A stretch of DNA of 64,000 nucleotides from Thermocatellispora tengchongensis (GTDB taxonomy: Bacteria; Actinomycetota; Actinomycetes; Streptosporangiales; Streptosporangiaceae). The translations under genes were made by a program, and so were the position numbers. The notes under the pieces were generated by a model. That model made no database searches. It saw only the letters and a list, made by a program, of their open reading frames with translations, and had not been told where the DNA came from. This document shows positions 18,519 through 26,961 of the stretch, in pieces. Each line of letters opens with the position of its first letter. The first letter of the stretch is position 1. The stretch lies in NCBI RefSeq assembly GCF_014202315.1, contig NZ_JACHGN010000028.1, positions 1-64,000 on the forward strand. The letters run 5' to 3'.

Positions 18519-20147
18519 ATGACCTCCGACGAGACCGGCCGGACGGGAGCCGGTGCCGCCCCGGCGCGGACGGATGTGGACCAGGCGCTGCTGGGCCACG
18601 CGACGTACCGCAGCCTGGGCGAGCAGCGGCTCACGCCGGCCGAGGAGCGGTTCGAGCGCGCCCGCCGCACCACCGGGCTCTGGCTGGCGCCGCTGGTCAC
18701 GGTGGTGTTCCTGCTGCTCCCGCTGGACCTGCCGCCCACCCAGCAGACCCTGGCCGGTGTGCTGCTCGGCGTGATCGTGCTGTGGATCACCGAGCCGGTG
18801 CCGATCCCGGTCGGCGGGCTCATCGGCGTGGGCGCGATCGTGGTGCTCGGCGCGGTCTCGGCCACCGACGCGCTGGCCCCGTTCGGCTCCTCCACCATCT
18901 TCACCTTCATCGGCGCGTTCATCCTCGCCCAGGCCATGCTCAAGTACGGCCTGGCGCGCAGGTTCGCCTTCCGCATCCTGTCACTGCCCGGCGTGGGCCG
19001 CTCCACCCTCACGCTGATCGTCGCCTTCGGGCTGATCACCTGCGCGCTGTCGGCGTTCGTGTCCAACACGGCCACGGTCGCCATGCTGCTGCCCACCGCG
19101 CTCGGCATGCTCGCGATCATCGCCAAGATGCTCCAGGACCGCGGGCTCGTGGCCCCCGACTTCAACCCGCTGCGGCTGCGCGTCGGCGCCGCGCTGGTGC
19201 TCATGCTCGCGTACGGCGCCAGCGTCGGCGGGCTGATCACGCCCGTGGGCAGCCCGCCGAACCTCATCGGCCGTGGCCTGATCGAGGAGGCGACCGGGCA
19301 GCGCATCTCCTTCGCCCAGTGGATGGCCACCGCGCTGCCCATCTGCCTGCTGATGTTCGTGGTGCTGGCCGCCGTGCTGATCCTGCTGAACAAGCCGGAG
19401 ATCCGGCGCATCGAGGGCGTGGAGGAGTACGTGCGCACCGAGCGCGCCCGGCTCGGCAAGCTGTCGCGGGCGGAGAAGAACACCCTGGTCGCCTTCAGCG
19501 TCACCGTGGCGCTGTGGATCTTCCCCGGCCTGGTCGCCCTCATCGCCGGCACCGACTCCGCCGTCTACACCACCGTCAGCGGCCGGTTGAACGAGGGCGT
19601 CGTCGCCGTGCTCGGCGCCTCGCTGCTGTTCCTGCTGCCGACCGACTGGGGCAAGCGCGAGTTCACCCTGAACTGGAGCGACGCCGCCCGCATCGACTGG
19701 GGCACGATCGTGCTGTTCGGCACCGGCATCATCTTCGGCTCGCTGCTCGAAGACACCGGGCTGGCCAGGACGATCGGCTCCTCGGCCTCGCAGGCGCTCG
19801 GGCTGACCAGCGTGTTCGCCATCACCGCGTTCGCCGTGGTGCTGGCCATCGTGGTCTCGGAGACCACCAGCAACACCGCGTCCGCCGCCGTGGTGGTGCC
19901 GATCATCATCCCGATCGCGGTCGCGGCCGGGGTGAACCCGTTCGTGCCCGCGCTGGCCGCGACGTTCGCGGCCTCCTTCGGCTTCATGCTCCCGGTCTCC
20001 ACGCCGCAGAACGCCATCGCGTACGGCTCGGGCGTCGTGCCCATCACCACCATGATCCGCTCCGGGGTCGGCTTCGACGTGCTGGGCGCGATCCTGATCA
20101 TGCTGTTGCTCCCGCTAATGGTCGCGGTGACCGGCATCGGCGGCTGA
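18519..20147 (+). CDS. DASS/SLC13-family dicarboxylate:Na+ symporter
   Basis: 542 aa with about 12 hydrophobic segments. AGGGAG lies five bases before the ATG. Both Ser-Asn-Thr signatures of the DASS fold are present: SNTATVAMLLPTALG in the first half and TTSNTASAAVVVPIIIPIA in the second. Family members import malate, succinate, tartrate or citrate with sodium. The LysR and decarboxylating dehydrogenase alongside suggest D-malate or tartrate. Its last 33 bp overlap the 3' end of the convergent thrS-like gene. Confidence 0.92.
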   Translation: MTSDETGRTGAGAAPARTDVDQALLGHATYRSLGEQRLTPAEERFERARRTTGLWLAPLVTVVFLLLPLDLPPTQQTLAGVLLGVIVLWITEPVPIPVGGLIGVGAIVVLGAVSATDALAPFGSSTIFTFIGAFILAQAMLKYGLARRFAFRILSLPGVGRSTLTLIVAFGLITCALSAFVSNTATVAMLLPTALGMLAIIAKMLQDRGLVAPDFNPLRLRVGAALVLMLAYGASVGGLITPVGSPPNLIGRGLIEEATGQRISFAQWMATALPICLLMFVVLAAVLILLNKPEIRRIEGVEEYVRTERARLGKLSRAEKNTLVAFSVTVALWIFPGLVALIAGTDSAVYTTVSGRLNEGVVAVLGASLLFLLPTDWGKREFTLNWSDAARIDWGTIVLFGTGIIFGSLLEDTGLARTIGSSASQALGLTSVFAITAFAVVLAIVVSETTSNTASAAVVVPIIIPIAVAAGVNPFVPALAATFAASFGFMLPVSTPQNAIAYGSGVVPITTMIRSGVGFDVLGAILIMLLLPLMVAVTGIGG

Positions 20148-21365
20148 GGCCGCCGGCCACAGCTCCAGGGCGTGCGCGCGGGTGAGCGCCAGGATGCGGT
20201 CCACCGCCTCGGCGGCCGGCATCGGGTCCAGGCTCCGCCCGTCGCGCAGCCGCAGCGCCACCCGGCCGTCGATCGCCTCCTTGGGGCCGATCACCGCCTG
20301 GTAGGGCACCAGCTTGGCGGCCCGGATGCGGGCGCCCAGGCTGCCCTGCCCCGCCGGAAGCAGCTCGGCGCGCAGCCCGCGCGCCACGCACAGCCGTACG
20401 AACGCCTCGGCCGCCTCCTCCTCGTCGTCGCGCACCGGCAACGCGGCGAGCTGCACCGGCGCGAACCAGGCCGGGAACGCGCCGCCGTACATCTCGATCA
20501 GGTGCGCGACCGCCCGCTCGACGCTGCCGATGATGCTGCGGTGCACCATGACCGGCCGGTGCCGCTCGCCGTCGGCGCCGATGTAGCTCAGGTCGAACTG
20601 CTCGGGCTGGTGGAAGTCGATCTGCACGGTGGACAGGGTGGACTCCCGGCCCGCGGCGTCGGCGATCTGCACGTCGATCTTCGGGCCGTAGAACGCGGCC
20701 TCGCCCTCGGCCGCCTCGTACGGCACGTCCGCCGCGTCCAGGACCTCGCGCAGCAGGGCGGTGGCCCGCGCCCACATCTCCGGCTTGTCCACGTACTTGC
20801 CGCCGGGGCCCTGGAGCGAGAGCCGGTAGCGCACCGGCCGGATGCCCAGCGCCGCGTGCGCCTCGCGGATCAGGGCGAGCGCCGCCCCCGCCTCGGCGGT
20901 GGCCTGGTCCAGGGTGCAGAACACGTGCGCGTCGTTGAGCTGGATCGCGCGCACCCGGGTCAGCCCGCCCAGCACGCCCGACAGCTCCGAGCGGAACATG
21001 CCGCCCAGCTCCGCCATGCGCAGCGGCAGCTCCCGGTAGCTGCGCCCGCGCGAGCGGAAGATCAGCGCGTGGTGCGGGCACAGGCTGGGCCGCAGCAGCA
21101 GGTCCTCATCCCCCACCCGCATCGGCGGGAACATGTCGTCGCTGTAGTGCGACCAGTGCCCGGAGATCTCATACAGCTCCCGCTTGCCGAGCACCGGCGA
21201 GTAGACGTGCCGGTAGCCGGCCCGCCGCTCGACGTCGCGGATGTACTCCTCCAGGGTGTGCCGCACCGCCGCCCCGGCCGGCGGCCAGTACGGCAGCCCG
21301 GCCCCGATCAGCGGGTCGGTGTCGAAGATGCCCAGCTCGCGGCCGAGCTTGCGATGGTCGTGCAT
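20115..21365 (-). CDS. thrS: Short threonyl-tRNA synthetase (no TGS or editing domain)
   Basis: 416 aa against roughly 640-690 for a full ThrRS. It begins right at the catalytic core, so the N-terminal TGS and editing domains are missing. The class II core and anticodon-binding domain are complete. The zinc ligands are Cys96, His147 and His275. Motif 2 region RPSLCPHH differs from the usual RPMNCPxH. GAGGAG lies eight bases before the ATG. It is preceded by a Thr-rich leader peptide and a terminator, so it is likely induced by low Thr-tRNA. It may be a second, stress or resistance copy; the housekeeping thrS would be elsewhere. Confidence 0.88.
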   Translation of the reverse strand: MHDHRKLGRELGIFDTDPLIGAGLPYWPPAGAAVRHTLEEYIRDVERRAGYRHVYSPVLGKRELYEISGHWSHYSDDMFPPMRVGDEDLLLRPSLCPHHALIFRSRGRSYRELPLRMAELGGMFRSELSGVLGGLTRVRAIQLNDAHVFCTLDQATAEAGAALALIREAHAALGIRPVRYRLSLQGPGGKYVDKPEMWARATALLREVLDAADVPYEAAEGEAAFYGPKIDVQIADAAGRESTLSTVQIDFHQPEQFDLSYIGADGERHRPVMVHRSIIGSVERAVAHLIEMYGGAFPAWFAPVQLAALPVRDDEEEAAEAFVRLCVARGLRAELLPAGQGSLGARIRAAKLVPYQAVIGPKEAIDGRVALRLRDGRSLDPMPAAEAVDRILALTRAHALELWPAASAADAGHRDH

Positions 21366-21411
21366 GTGCGGGTCTCCTCACAACGGTGAGGCGGGCGCCC
21401 GGCGCACGAGA

Positions 21412-21439
21412 AAGCCCCGGGGCGCTCGCCCCGGGGCTT
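21412..21439 (-). terminator. Attenuator hairpin of the thrS leader
   Basis: AAGCCCCGGGGCG pairs perfectly with CGCCCCGGGGCTT, followed on the minus strand by TTTCT. It sits between the leader peptide stop (21451) and the thrS start (21365), where an attenuation terminator belongs. Confidence 0.8.
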
Positions 21440-21450
21440 GATGTCAGCGG

Positions 21451-21501
21451 TCAGCGCGCCGGGACGGAGTCCGGCGTCGTCGTCCACATGGCGCGCATCA
21501 T
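21451..21501 (-). CDS. Threonine leader peptide of thrS
   Basis: A 16-residue reading frame, MMRAMWTTTPDSVPAR, has three consecutive ACG threonine codons and ends 12 nt before a strong GC hairpin that precedes thrS. No clear ribosome-binding site is visible, but TACCCT (21510-21515 region, minus strand) lies about 8-10 bases upstream, so the transcript may start at or near the ATG (leaderless). The design is that of a classical ribosome-mediated attenuator: stalling at Thr codons when charged Thr-tRNA is scarce would prevent the terminator from forming. Confidence 0.75.
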   Translation of the reverse strand: MMRAMWTTTPDSVPAR

Positions 21502-21725
21502 GATTGCCAGGGTAGCAGCACGGGCCCGGGTGAGTGCGGATCACTCTCGGCTGATTGGCGATTCCGATCGCCGTGCGCGCGCGTAACCCGTGTTTCCGCA
21601 GGTCATGGCGGCGGGAGCGGCGGAAAGGCGATCCGGGCGTTCACCCGGCGTATACGAAGCGCTGGTGCACTGAGCGCCGTCCGGCGGGCGTACCGCCGAG
21701 ACGGGAACGGAAGGTGCGCAAAGCG

Positions 21726-22829
21726 GTGAGCCGTATTCGATTGCAGCGACTGACCCGCAGGTTCGGGTCCGTCACCGCCGTGGACGCGGTGTCGCTGGAC
21801 GTGGCCGACGGGGAGTTCCTGGTCCTGCTCGGCCCGAGCGGGTGCGGGAAGTCCACCCTGCTGCGCATGATCGCCGGGCTGCTGGCTCCCACCGAGGGCC
21901 GGGTGCTGCTCGGCGACGCCGACATCACCGACGTGCCGCCGCGCCGCCGCGACCTGGCCATGGTGTTCCAGAGCTACGCGCTCTACCCGCACCTGTCCGT
22001 GGCGCGCAACATCGGCTTCCCGCTGCGCGCCCGCGGCTGGAGCCGGGCCGCGATCCGGGAGAAGGTCGCCGAGGTCGCCGCGGCGCTCGACCTCACCGAA
22101 CTGCTCGACCGCCGCCCCCGCGAGCTGTCCGGCGGCCAGCGGCAGCGGGTGGCGCTCGGCCGCGCGCTGGTGCGCGACCCCGGCGCGTTCCTGATGGACG
22201 AGCCGCTGTCCAACCTGGACGCCGCGCTGCGCGCCGGTACCCGCGCCGAGATCAGCGCGCTGCACAAGCGGCTCGGCGCCACCGTCGTGTACGTCACCCA
22301 CGACCAGGTGGAGGCCATGACCATGGCCACCCGGATCGCGCTGCTGGACAAGGGCCGCCTGGAGCAGGTCGGCACCCCCGCCGAGGTCTACGACGAGCCC
22401 GCCTCGGTGTTCGTCGCCCGCTTCCTCGGCTCGCCCGCGATGAACCTGATCGACGCCACCGTGGCCGCCACCGCCGCCGGCCTCGCCGCCCGCGCCCGCG
22501 AGGTCGAGCTGCCGCTCGGCATCGACGCCGAGACCCCCGAGCGCCCGGTCGTGCTCGGCGTGCGCCCCGAGCATCTGGCCATCGCCGGCCAGGGGGCCGA
22601 GGGCGGCATCAGGGCCGTCGTGGAGGCCGTGGAGAACCTGGGCAGCGAGGAGGTCGCGCACTGCAGGGCCGGGGAGGCCCGCGTCAGCGTACGCGGCCCG
22701 CGCCCGCTCGGGCTGCGCGACGGCGACCGGGTGCGCCTGACCGCCCGCCCGGAGCACCTTCACCTGTTCGACGCGGACAGCGGACGCAGGCTCGCCTGGC
22801 GCCCCGCCCCCGTCACCACCCCCGCCTGA
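21726..22829 (+). CDS. ABC transporter ATPase, UgpC/MalK type
   Basis: 367 aa from GTG 21726 (GTG 21714 possible). Walker A GPSGCGKST, Q-loop MVFQSYALYPH, signature LSGGQRQRVALGRAL, Walker B and switch THDQVEAMT, then the C-terminal TOBE/regulatory domain (VRPEHLAI). It energises CUT1-type carbohydrate or glycerol-phosphate importers. It heads an operon with a binding protein, a phosphoesterase and two permeases. Confidence 0.92.
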   Translation: MSRIRLQRLTRRFGSVTAVDAVSLDVADGEFLVLLGPSGCGKSTLLRMIAGLLAPTEGRVLLGDADITDVPPRRRDLAMVFQSYALYPHLSVARNIGFPLRARGWSRAAIREKVAEVAAALDLTELLDRRPRELSGGQRQRVALGRALVRDPGAFLMDEPLSNLDAALRAGTRAEISALHKRLGATVVYVTHDQVEAMTMATRIALLDKGRLEQVGTPAEVYDEPASVFVARFLGSPAMNLIDATVAATAAGLAARAREVELPLGIDAETPERPVVLGVRPEHLAIAGQGAEGGIRAVVEAVENLGSEEVAHCRAGEARVSVRGPRPLGLRDGDRVRLTARPEHLHLFDADSGRRLAWRPAPVTTPA

Positions 22830-22860
22830 AAGATCACAAGCTCAACCTAGGGAGCGCCCG

Positions 22861-24255
22861 ATGAGACCGTTCCTGTCCACGGCGTGCGCCGCGTCGGCGC
22901 TCGCCCTGACCATGCTGACCGCGGCCTGCGGCGCCGGGGTGGGCAGCACCGCCCCCGGCGACGGCCAGGCCGCGCCCGTCAGCAAGGCGCCCGAGCTGGG
23001 CGCGGGCGAGAAGGTGTCGATCGTCTTCGAGAGCTACAACTTCGGCCAGGCGGGGGCCTGGACCGACACGTTCAACGAGCTGATCGGCGCCTTCCACAAG
23101 GCCCACCCCGACATCACGGTCACCGCGCAGAAGCCGCAGGGCAACAGCGCCAACCCGGCCACCGACACGATCTCCAGCCTGCAGAGCCAGATGTCGGTGG
23201 GCAAGCCGCCGGACGTCGTCCAGCTCGGCTTCAGCGACCTGGACTTCACCGTCAACCAGCTCAAGGCGCTGCCGCTGGACGACCTGGTCGGCAAGGACGT
23301 GGTGCAGAAGAACTTCGACGGCGCGAAGTACCCCTTCGCCGAGCGGGCCCGCACCCTCGGCGACTGGAACGGCAAGACCTACGGCGTGCCGTTCGTGTTC
23401 TCCACCCCCATGCTCTACTTCAACTCCGCCCTGTTCGAGCAGGCCGGCCTCGACCCGGCCAAGCCCCCGGCGACCTGGGCCGAGGTCGCCGAGGCGGCCA
23501 AGGCGATCAAGGAGAAGACCGGCAAGGACGGCGCGTACGTCGACTGCCTGACCAAGGCGGCCAAGGACTGGTGCTTCCAGGCCCTGGTACGTTCCAACGG
23601 CGGCCGGGTCATCTCCGAGGACCGCACCAAGCTCACCTTCGCCGAGCCGCAGGTGACCGAGGTCGTCACCGCCATGCAGGCCATGGTCAAGGACGGCGCC
23701 ATGCCGAACCGCACCCAGATGCAGGCCGTGGAGGCGTTCGCCCGCGGCGACCTCGGCATGATCCTGGAGTCCAGCGCGCTCCAGGGCACCTTCGCCAAGG
23801 GCGCCGGCGAGAAGTGGAAGCTGGGCGCGGCGGCCATGCCCGGCTTCGAGGGCAAGCCCGCGGTGCCCACCAACTCCGGCGCGGCGCTGTTCGTCTTCGC
23901 CAAGGAGCCGGCCAAGCAGCGCGCCGCCTGGGAGCTGATCACCTTCCTGACCAGCGAGCAGGCGTACACCACGATCGCCACCAAGATCGGCTACCTGCCG
24001 CTGCGCACCGGCCTGGTGGACGACCCCGCCGCCCTCAAGCCGTGGGCCGACGCCAACCCGTACCTGAAGCCGAACCTGGAGCAGCTCGCCCGGATGGAGC
24101 CGTGGGTGTCCATGCCCGGCCCGAACTACCTGCAGATCCGCGACGGGATGATGGAGGCCGTGGAGAGCGCCGTGTTCCAGGGCGCCGACCCCGCCTCCAC
24201 CCTCACCGCCAAGCAGGGCGAACTGGCCAAGCTGCTGCCCGGGGGCCGCGGATGA
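22861..24255 (+). CDS. Extracellular solute-binding lipoprotein (UgpB-like)
   Basis: 464 aa. The signal sequence ends in lipobox LTAAC, giving a lipid-anchored surface receptor. The rest is a family 1 solute-binding fold resembling UgpB (sn-glycerol-3-phosphate receptor), for example GKTYGVPFVFSTPMLYFNSALFEQAGLDP. The neighbouring phosphodiesterase-like enzyme supports a glycerophosphodiester or glycerol-phosphate ligand, but a sugar cannot be excluded. The stop overlaps the next start (ATGA). Confidence 0.88.
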   Translation: MRPFLSTACAASALALTMLTAACGAGVGSTAPGDGQAAPVSKAPELGAGEKVSIVFESYNFGQAGAWTDTFNELIGAFHKAHPDITVTAQKPQGNSANPATDTISSLQSQMSVGKPPDVVQLGFSDLDFTVNQLKALPLDDLVGKDVVQKNFDGAKYPFAERARTLGDWNGKTYGVPFVFSTPMLYFNSALFEQAGLDPAKPPATWAEVAEAAKAIKEKTGKDGAYVDCLTKAAKDWCFQALVRSNGGRVISEDRTKLTFAEPQVTEVVTAMQAMVKDGAMPNRTQMQAVEAFARGDLGMILESSALQGTFAKGAGEKWKLGAAAMPGFEGKPAVPTNSGAALFVFAKEPAKQRAAWELITFLTSEQAYTTIATKIGYLPLRTGLVDDPAALKPWADANPYLKPNLEQLARMEPWVSMPGPNYLQIRDGMMEAVESAVFQGADPASTLTAKQGELAKLLPGGRG

Positions 24256-25133
24256 CCGACGGCGACTTCGGCGACTGGGAGCGCGGCATCCGCCCCGACC
24301 TCACGTTCGTGCAGCTCACCGACGCCCATGTCCGGGCCGACGGCACGCTGATGCACGGCGTCGTGGACACCGCGGCCAACCTGGCCGCGGCGGTGGACAT
24401 GGTCGAGGCGTCCGGCACGCCGGTGTCCGCGTTCCTGCTCACCGGCGACCTCGCCGACGACGGCGCGCCCGAGGCGTACCGGCGGCTGCGCGACATCGTC
24501 GAGCCGGCCGCCGCCCGCCTCGGCGCGGACGTCGTGTACGCCATGGGCAACCACGACGAGCGCGCCGGGTTCCGGGCCGAACTGCTCGGCGAGGAGCCGT
24601 CGGCGTACGAGTGCGACATGGTCACCACCATCGGCGGGCTGCGGGTGATCGTGCTGGACAGCACCGAGCCCGGCCGGCACGACGGCAACCTGACCGACGG
24701 CCAGCTCGACTGGCTGGACGGGGTACTGGCCACGCCCGCGCCGCGCGGCAGCATCCTGGTCTGCCACCACCCGCCGGTGCCGTCGCCGGTGCCGACCGTG
24801 CACCTGCTGCGCATGCGCGACGCCGACCGGCTCGGCGCGGTGCTGGCCGGGCGCGACGTGCGGATGGTGGTGACCGGGCACGCGCACCACGCCGGCTGCG
24901 GCGCGCTCGCCGGGGTGCCGGTGTGGGTCGGGCCCGCGCTCGCGTACGGGGTGGCGGCGGTGCCGCCGCTCGGCCGGCTCCGCGCCGGAGCCGACGCCGC
25001 GTTCAGCCGCATCGACGTGTTCGGCGAGCAGATCGTCGCCACCGCGGTGCCGCTGTCGCGGGCCGGGCAGGTGTACGACGTGGACGCCGCCGACCGGCTG
25101 CGCATGTTCCGCCAGGTGGTCGGCACGTGGTGA
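24252..25133 (+). CDS. Calcineurin-like phosphodiesterase (GpdQ/Icc group)
   Basis: 293 aa, no signal peptide, so cytoplasmic. Metal motifs in order: DAHV, GDLAD, GNHDE, CHHPP and GHAHH, the pattern of class III cyclic nucleotide phosphodiesterases and of the glycerophosphodiesterase GpdQ. Being embedded by 4-bp overlaps between the receptor and permease genes, it probably hydrolyses the imported solute, analogous to UgpQ but from an unrelated fold. cAMP hydrolysis is an alternative. Confidence 0.85.
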   Translation: MTDGDFGDWERGIRPDLTFVQLTDAHVRADGTLMHGVVDTAANLAAAVDMVEASGTPVSAFLLTGDLADDGAPEAYRRLRDIVEPAAARLGADVVYAMGNHDERAGFRAELLGEEPSAYECDMVTTIGGLRVIVLDSTEPGRHDGNLTDGQLDWLDGVLATPAPRGSILVCHHPPVPSPVPTVHLLRMRDADRLGAVLAGRDVRMVVTGHAHHAGCGALAGVPVWVGPALAYGVAAVPPLGRLRAGADAAFSRIDVFGEQIVATAVPLSRAGQVYDVDAADRLRMFRQVVGTW

Positions 25134-26110
25134 CCGGCGCCTTCGTCGAGGTCCCGCCCGCGGCGCAGGCGGCGGGCGGGGCCGCGGACGCCCCGCCCGC
25201 CGGGGCACGGTCGCGGGCGCCGTGGCGGGCGCTGTGGCGGCGGGCCGTCCGGCTCGCCCCGCCGTACCTGTTCCTGGCGCCCGCCCTGGTCCTGCTGGTG
25301 GTGTGGACCTACCGGCCGCTGGCCCAGACGTTCTACCTGTCGTTCTTCTCCTGGAACCTGGTGCCGGACGTGCCGATGGTCCCGGTCGGCACGGCCAACT
25401 ACGAGCGGCTGCTCACCACGCCCGACCTGGCCGACTCGGTGGGGCTCACGTTCGTGGTGATCGTGGCCATGCTGCCGTTCACGCTGGTGCTGCCGGTCGT
25501 GGTGGCGCTGCTGACCCGGCGCGTACGCGGCCGGGCCGCGGCGGCGTACCGGGCGCTGATCTTCGCGCCCATGCTGGTGGCCCCGGTCGCGGGCGCGGCC
25601 GTGTGGCAGTGGCTGCTCGACCCCTCCGCCGGGATCGTCAACACCCTGCTCGGCACCGGCACGAACTGGCTCAACAGCGTGGACACCTCGCTGTGGGCGA
25701 TCATCGCGATCACCGGCTGGCACGTCGCCGGCTTCGCGGTGCTCGTGGTCTCGGCCGGGCTCACCGGCATCAACCCCGACTACGCCGCCGCCGCCCAGGT
25801 GGACGGCGCGTCCCGGGGGCAGATCACCCGGTGGGTCACGCTGCCGCTGCTGTCGCCCACGCTGGCGTTCCTGCTGCTGATGACGGTGCTGCTGTCGGCC
25901 CAGTGGACCTTCCCGCTGATCGACACCCTCACCCAGGGCGGCCCGGTCGGCTCCACCACCACCGTGTACTACCTGCTGTGGGAGTACGGCTTCCGCAGCC
26001 ACGACGCCGGGCTGGCCGCCGCCGCGGGCGTGCTGTTCTTCGCCGGCTTCATGCTGGTCGCCTCGCTGCTGGCGCGGATCTCCGACCGGCTCAGCCGCTA
26101 CGACGACTAG
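25130..26110 (+). CDS. ABC permease, UgpA/MalF type
   Basis: 326 aa. GTG at 25130 overlaps the preceding TGA. An Ala/Pro-rich N-terminal tail (~40 residues) precedes six membrane spans. The EAA-type loop that contacts the ATPase reads AAAAQVDGASRGQITRWVTL. It pairs with the following permease to form the channel. Confidence 0.9.
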   Translation: MTGAFVEVPPAAQAAGGAADAPPAGARSRAPWRALWRRAVRLAPPYLFLAPALVLLVVWTYRPLAQTFYLSFFSWNLVPDVPMVPVGTANYERLLTTPDLADSVGLTFVVIVAMLPFTLVLPVVVALLTRRVRGRAAAAYRALIFAPMLVAPVAGAAVWQWLLDPSAGIVNTLLGTGTNWLNSVDTSLWAIIAITGWHVAGFAVLVVSAGLTGINPDYAAAAQVDGASRGQITRWVTLPLLSPTLAFLLLMTVLLSAQWTFPLIDTLTQGGPVGSTTTVYYLLWEYGFRSHDAGLAAAAGVLFFAGFMLVASLLARISDRLSRYDD

Positions 26111-26120
26111 GAGGCGCCGC

Positions 26121-26957
26121 ATGGACGAAACCGCTCCGGTCGGGGAGCGCGGCGGCATCGCCCGCCGCGCCGGCGGGCACATCATGCTCGGACTGCTCGG
26201 CCTGCTGTGCGTGTTCCCCATCTACTGGCTGTACGCCACGTCGCTGCGGGCCCCGCAGGACGTCTACGAGCTGTCGGTGCTGCCCTGGCCGCTGTCGCTG
26301 GACAGCTACGCCGACGCCATGGCCAAGAACGACGTCGCCGGCATGCTGCTCAACACCGCGATCGTCGCCGTGCTGTCGGCGCTGGGCCAGCTTCTGATCG
26401 GCCTGCTCGCGGCCTACGCCTTCGCCGCCTGGCGCTTCCCGCTCCAGCGGCCCCTCTACCTGCTGTTCGTGGGCACCTGGCTGGTGCCGTTCCAGGCCAC
26501 CATGCTGCCCAACTACGCCCTGCTCGGTCAGCTCGGCCTGCTGGAGACCCTGGCCGGGGTGATCATCCCGACGCTCTGCTCCACGCTGGGCGTGCTGCTG
26601 CTGCGCGAGCACCTGATGAGCTTCCCCAAGGAGCTGCTGGACGCCGCCCGCATGGACGGCCGCTCGGCCTGGGGCATCCTGTGGACGGTCGTGGTGCCCA
26701 CGCTGCGGCCGGTGCTGGCCGCGCTCGGCATCCTGCTGGCCATCACCGCGTGGAACGAGTACTTCTGGCCGGCCATGGTGCTCCAGCGCTCCAACGCCGT
26801 GATCCAGCTCGGCCTGCGCAGCTTCATGGGCACCGAGGGCAACGACTGGGGGCCGCTGATGGCCACCGCCGGGCTCGCCTGCCTGCCGGTGTTCGCGCTC
26901 TACCTGTTCCTGCAGCGGCACATCGTGAACGCCTTCGTGCGATCCGGCCTGAAATAG
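26121..26957 (+). CDS. ABC permease, UgpE/MalG type
   Basis: 278 aa, six membrane spans, EAA loop around ELLDAARMDGRSAWGILWTV. It starts 10 bp after the first permease and ends the importer operon. GLVPFQATMLP-type sequence (LVPFQATMLPNY) is typical of MalG/UgpE partners. Only 4 bp separate its stop from the convergent LysR stop. Confidence 0.9.
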   Translation: MDETAPVGERGGIARRAGGHIMLGLLGLLCVFPIYWLYATSLRAPQDVYELSVLPWPLSLDSYADAMAKNDVAGMLLNTAIVAVLSALGQLLIGLLAAYAFAAWRFPLQRPLYLLFVGTWLVPFQATMLPNYALLGQLGLLETLAGVIIPTLCSTLGVLLLREHLMSFPKELLDAARMDGRSAWGILWTVVVPTLRPVLAALGILLAITAWNEYFWPAMVLQRSNAVIQLGLRSFMGTEGNDWGPLMATAGLACLPVFALYLFLQRHIVNAFVRSGLK

Positions 26958-26961
26958 CGCC

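Noticed and set aside
21412-21439. Terminator for the plus-strand ABC operon or for an upstream plus-strand gene
   Set aside because: No plus-strand gene ends nearby. The hairpin lies in the minus-strand leader between a Thr-rich peptide and thrS, which explains it better.
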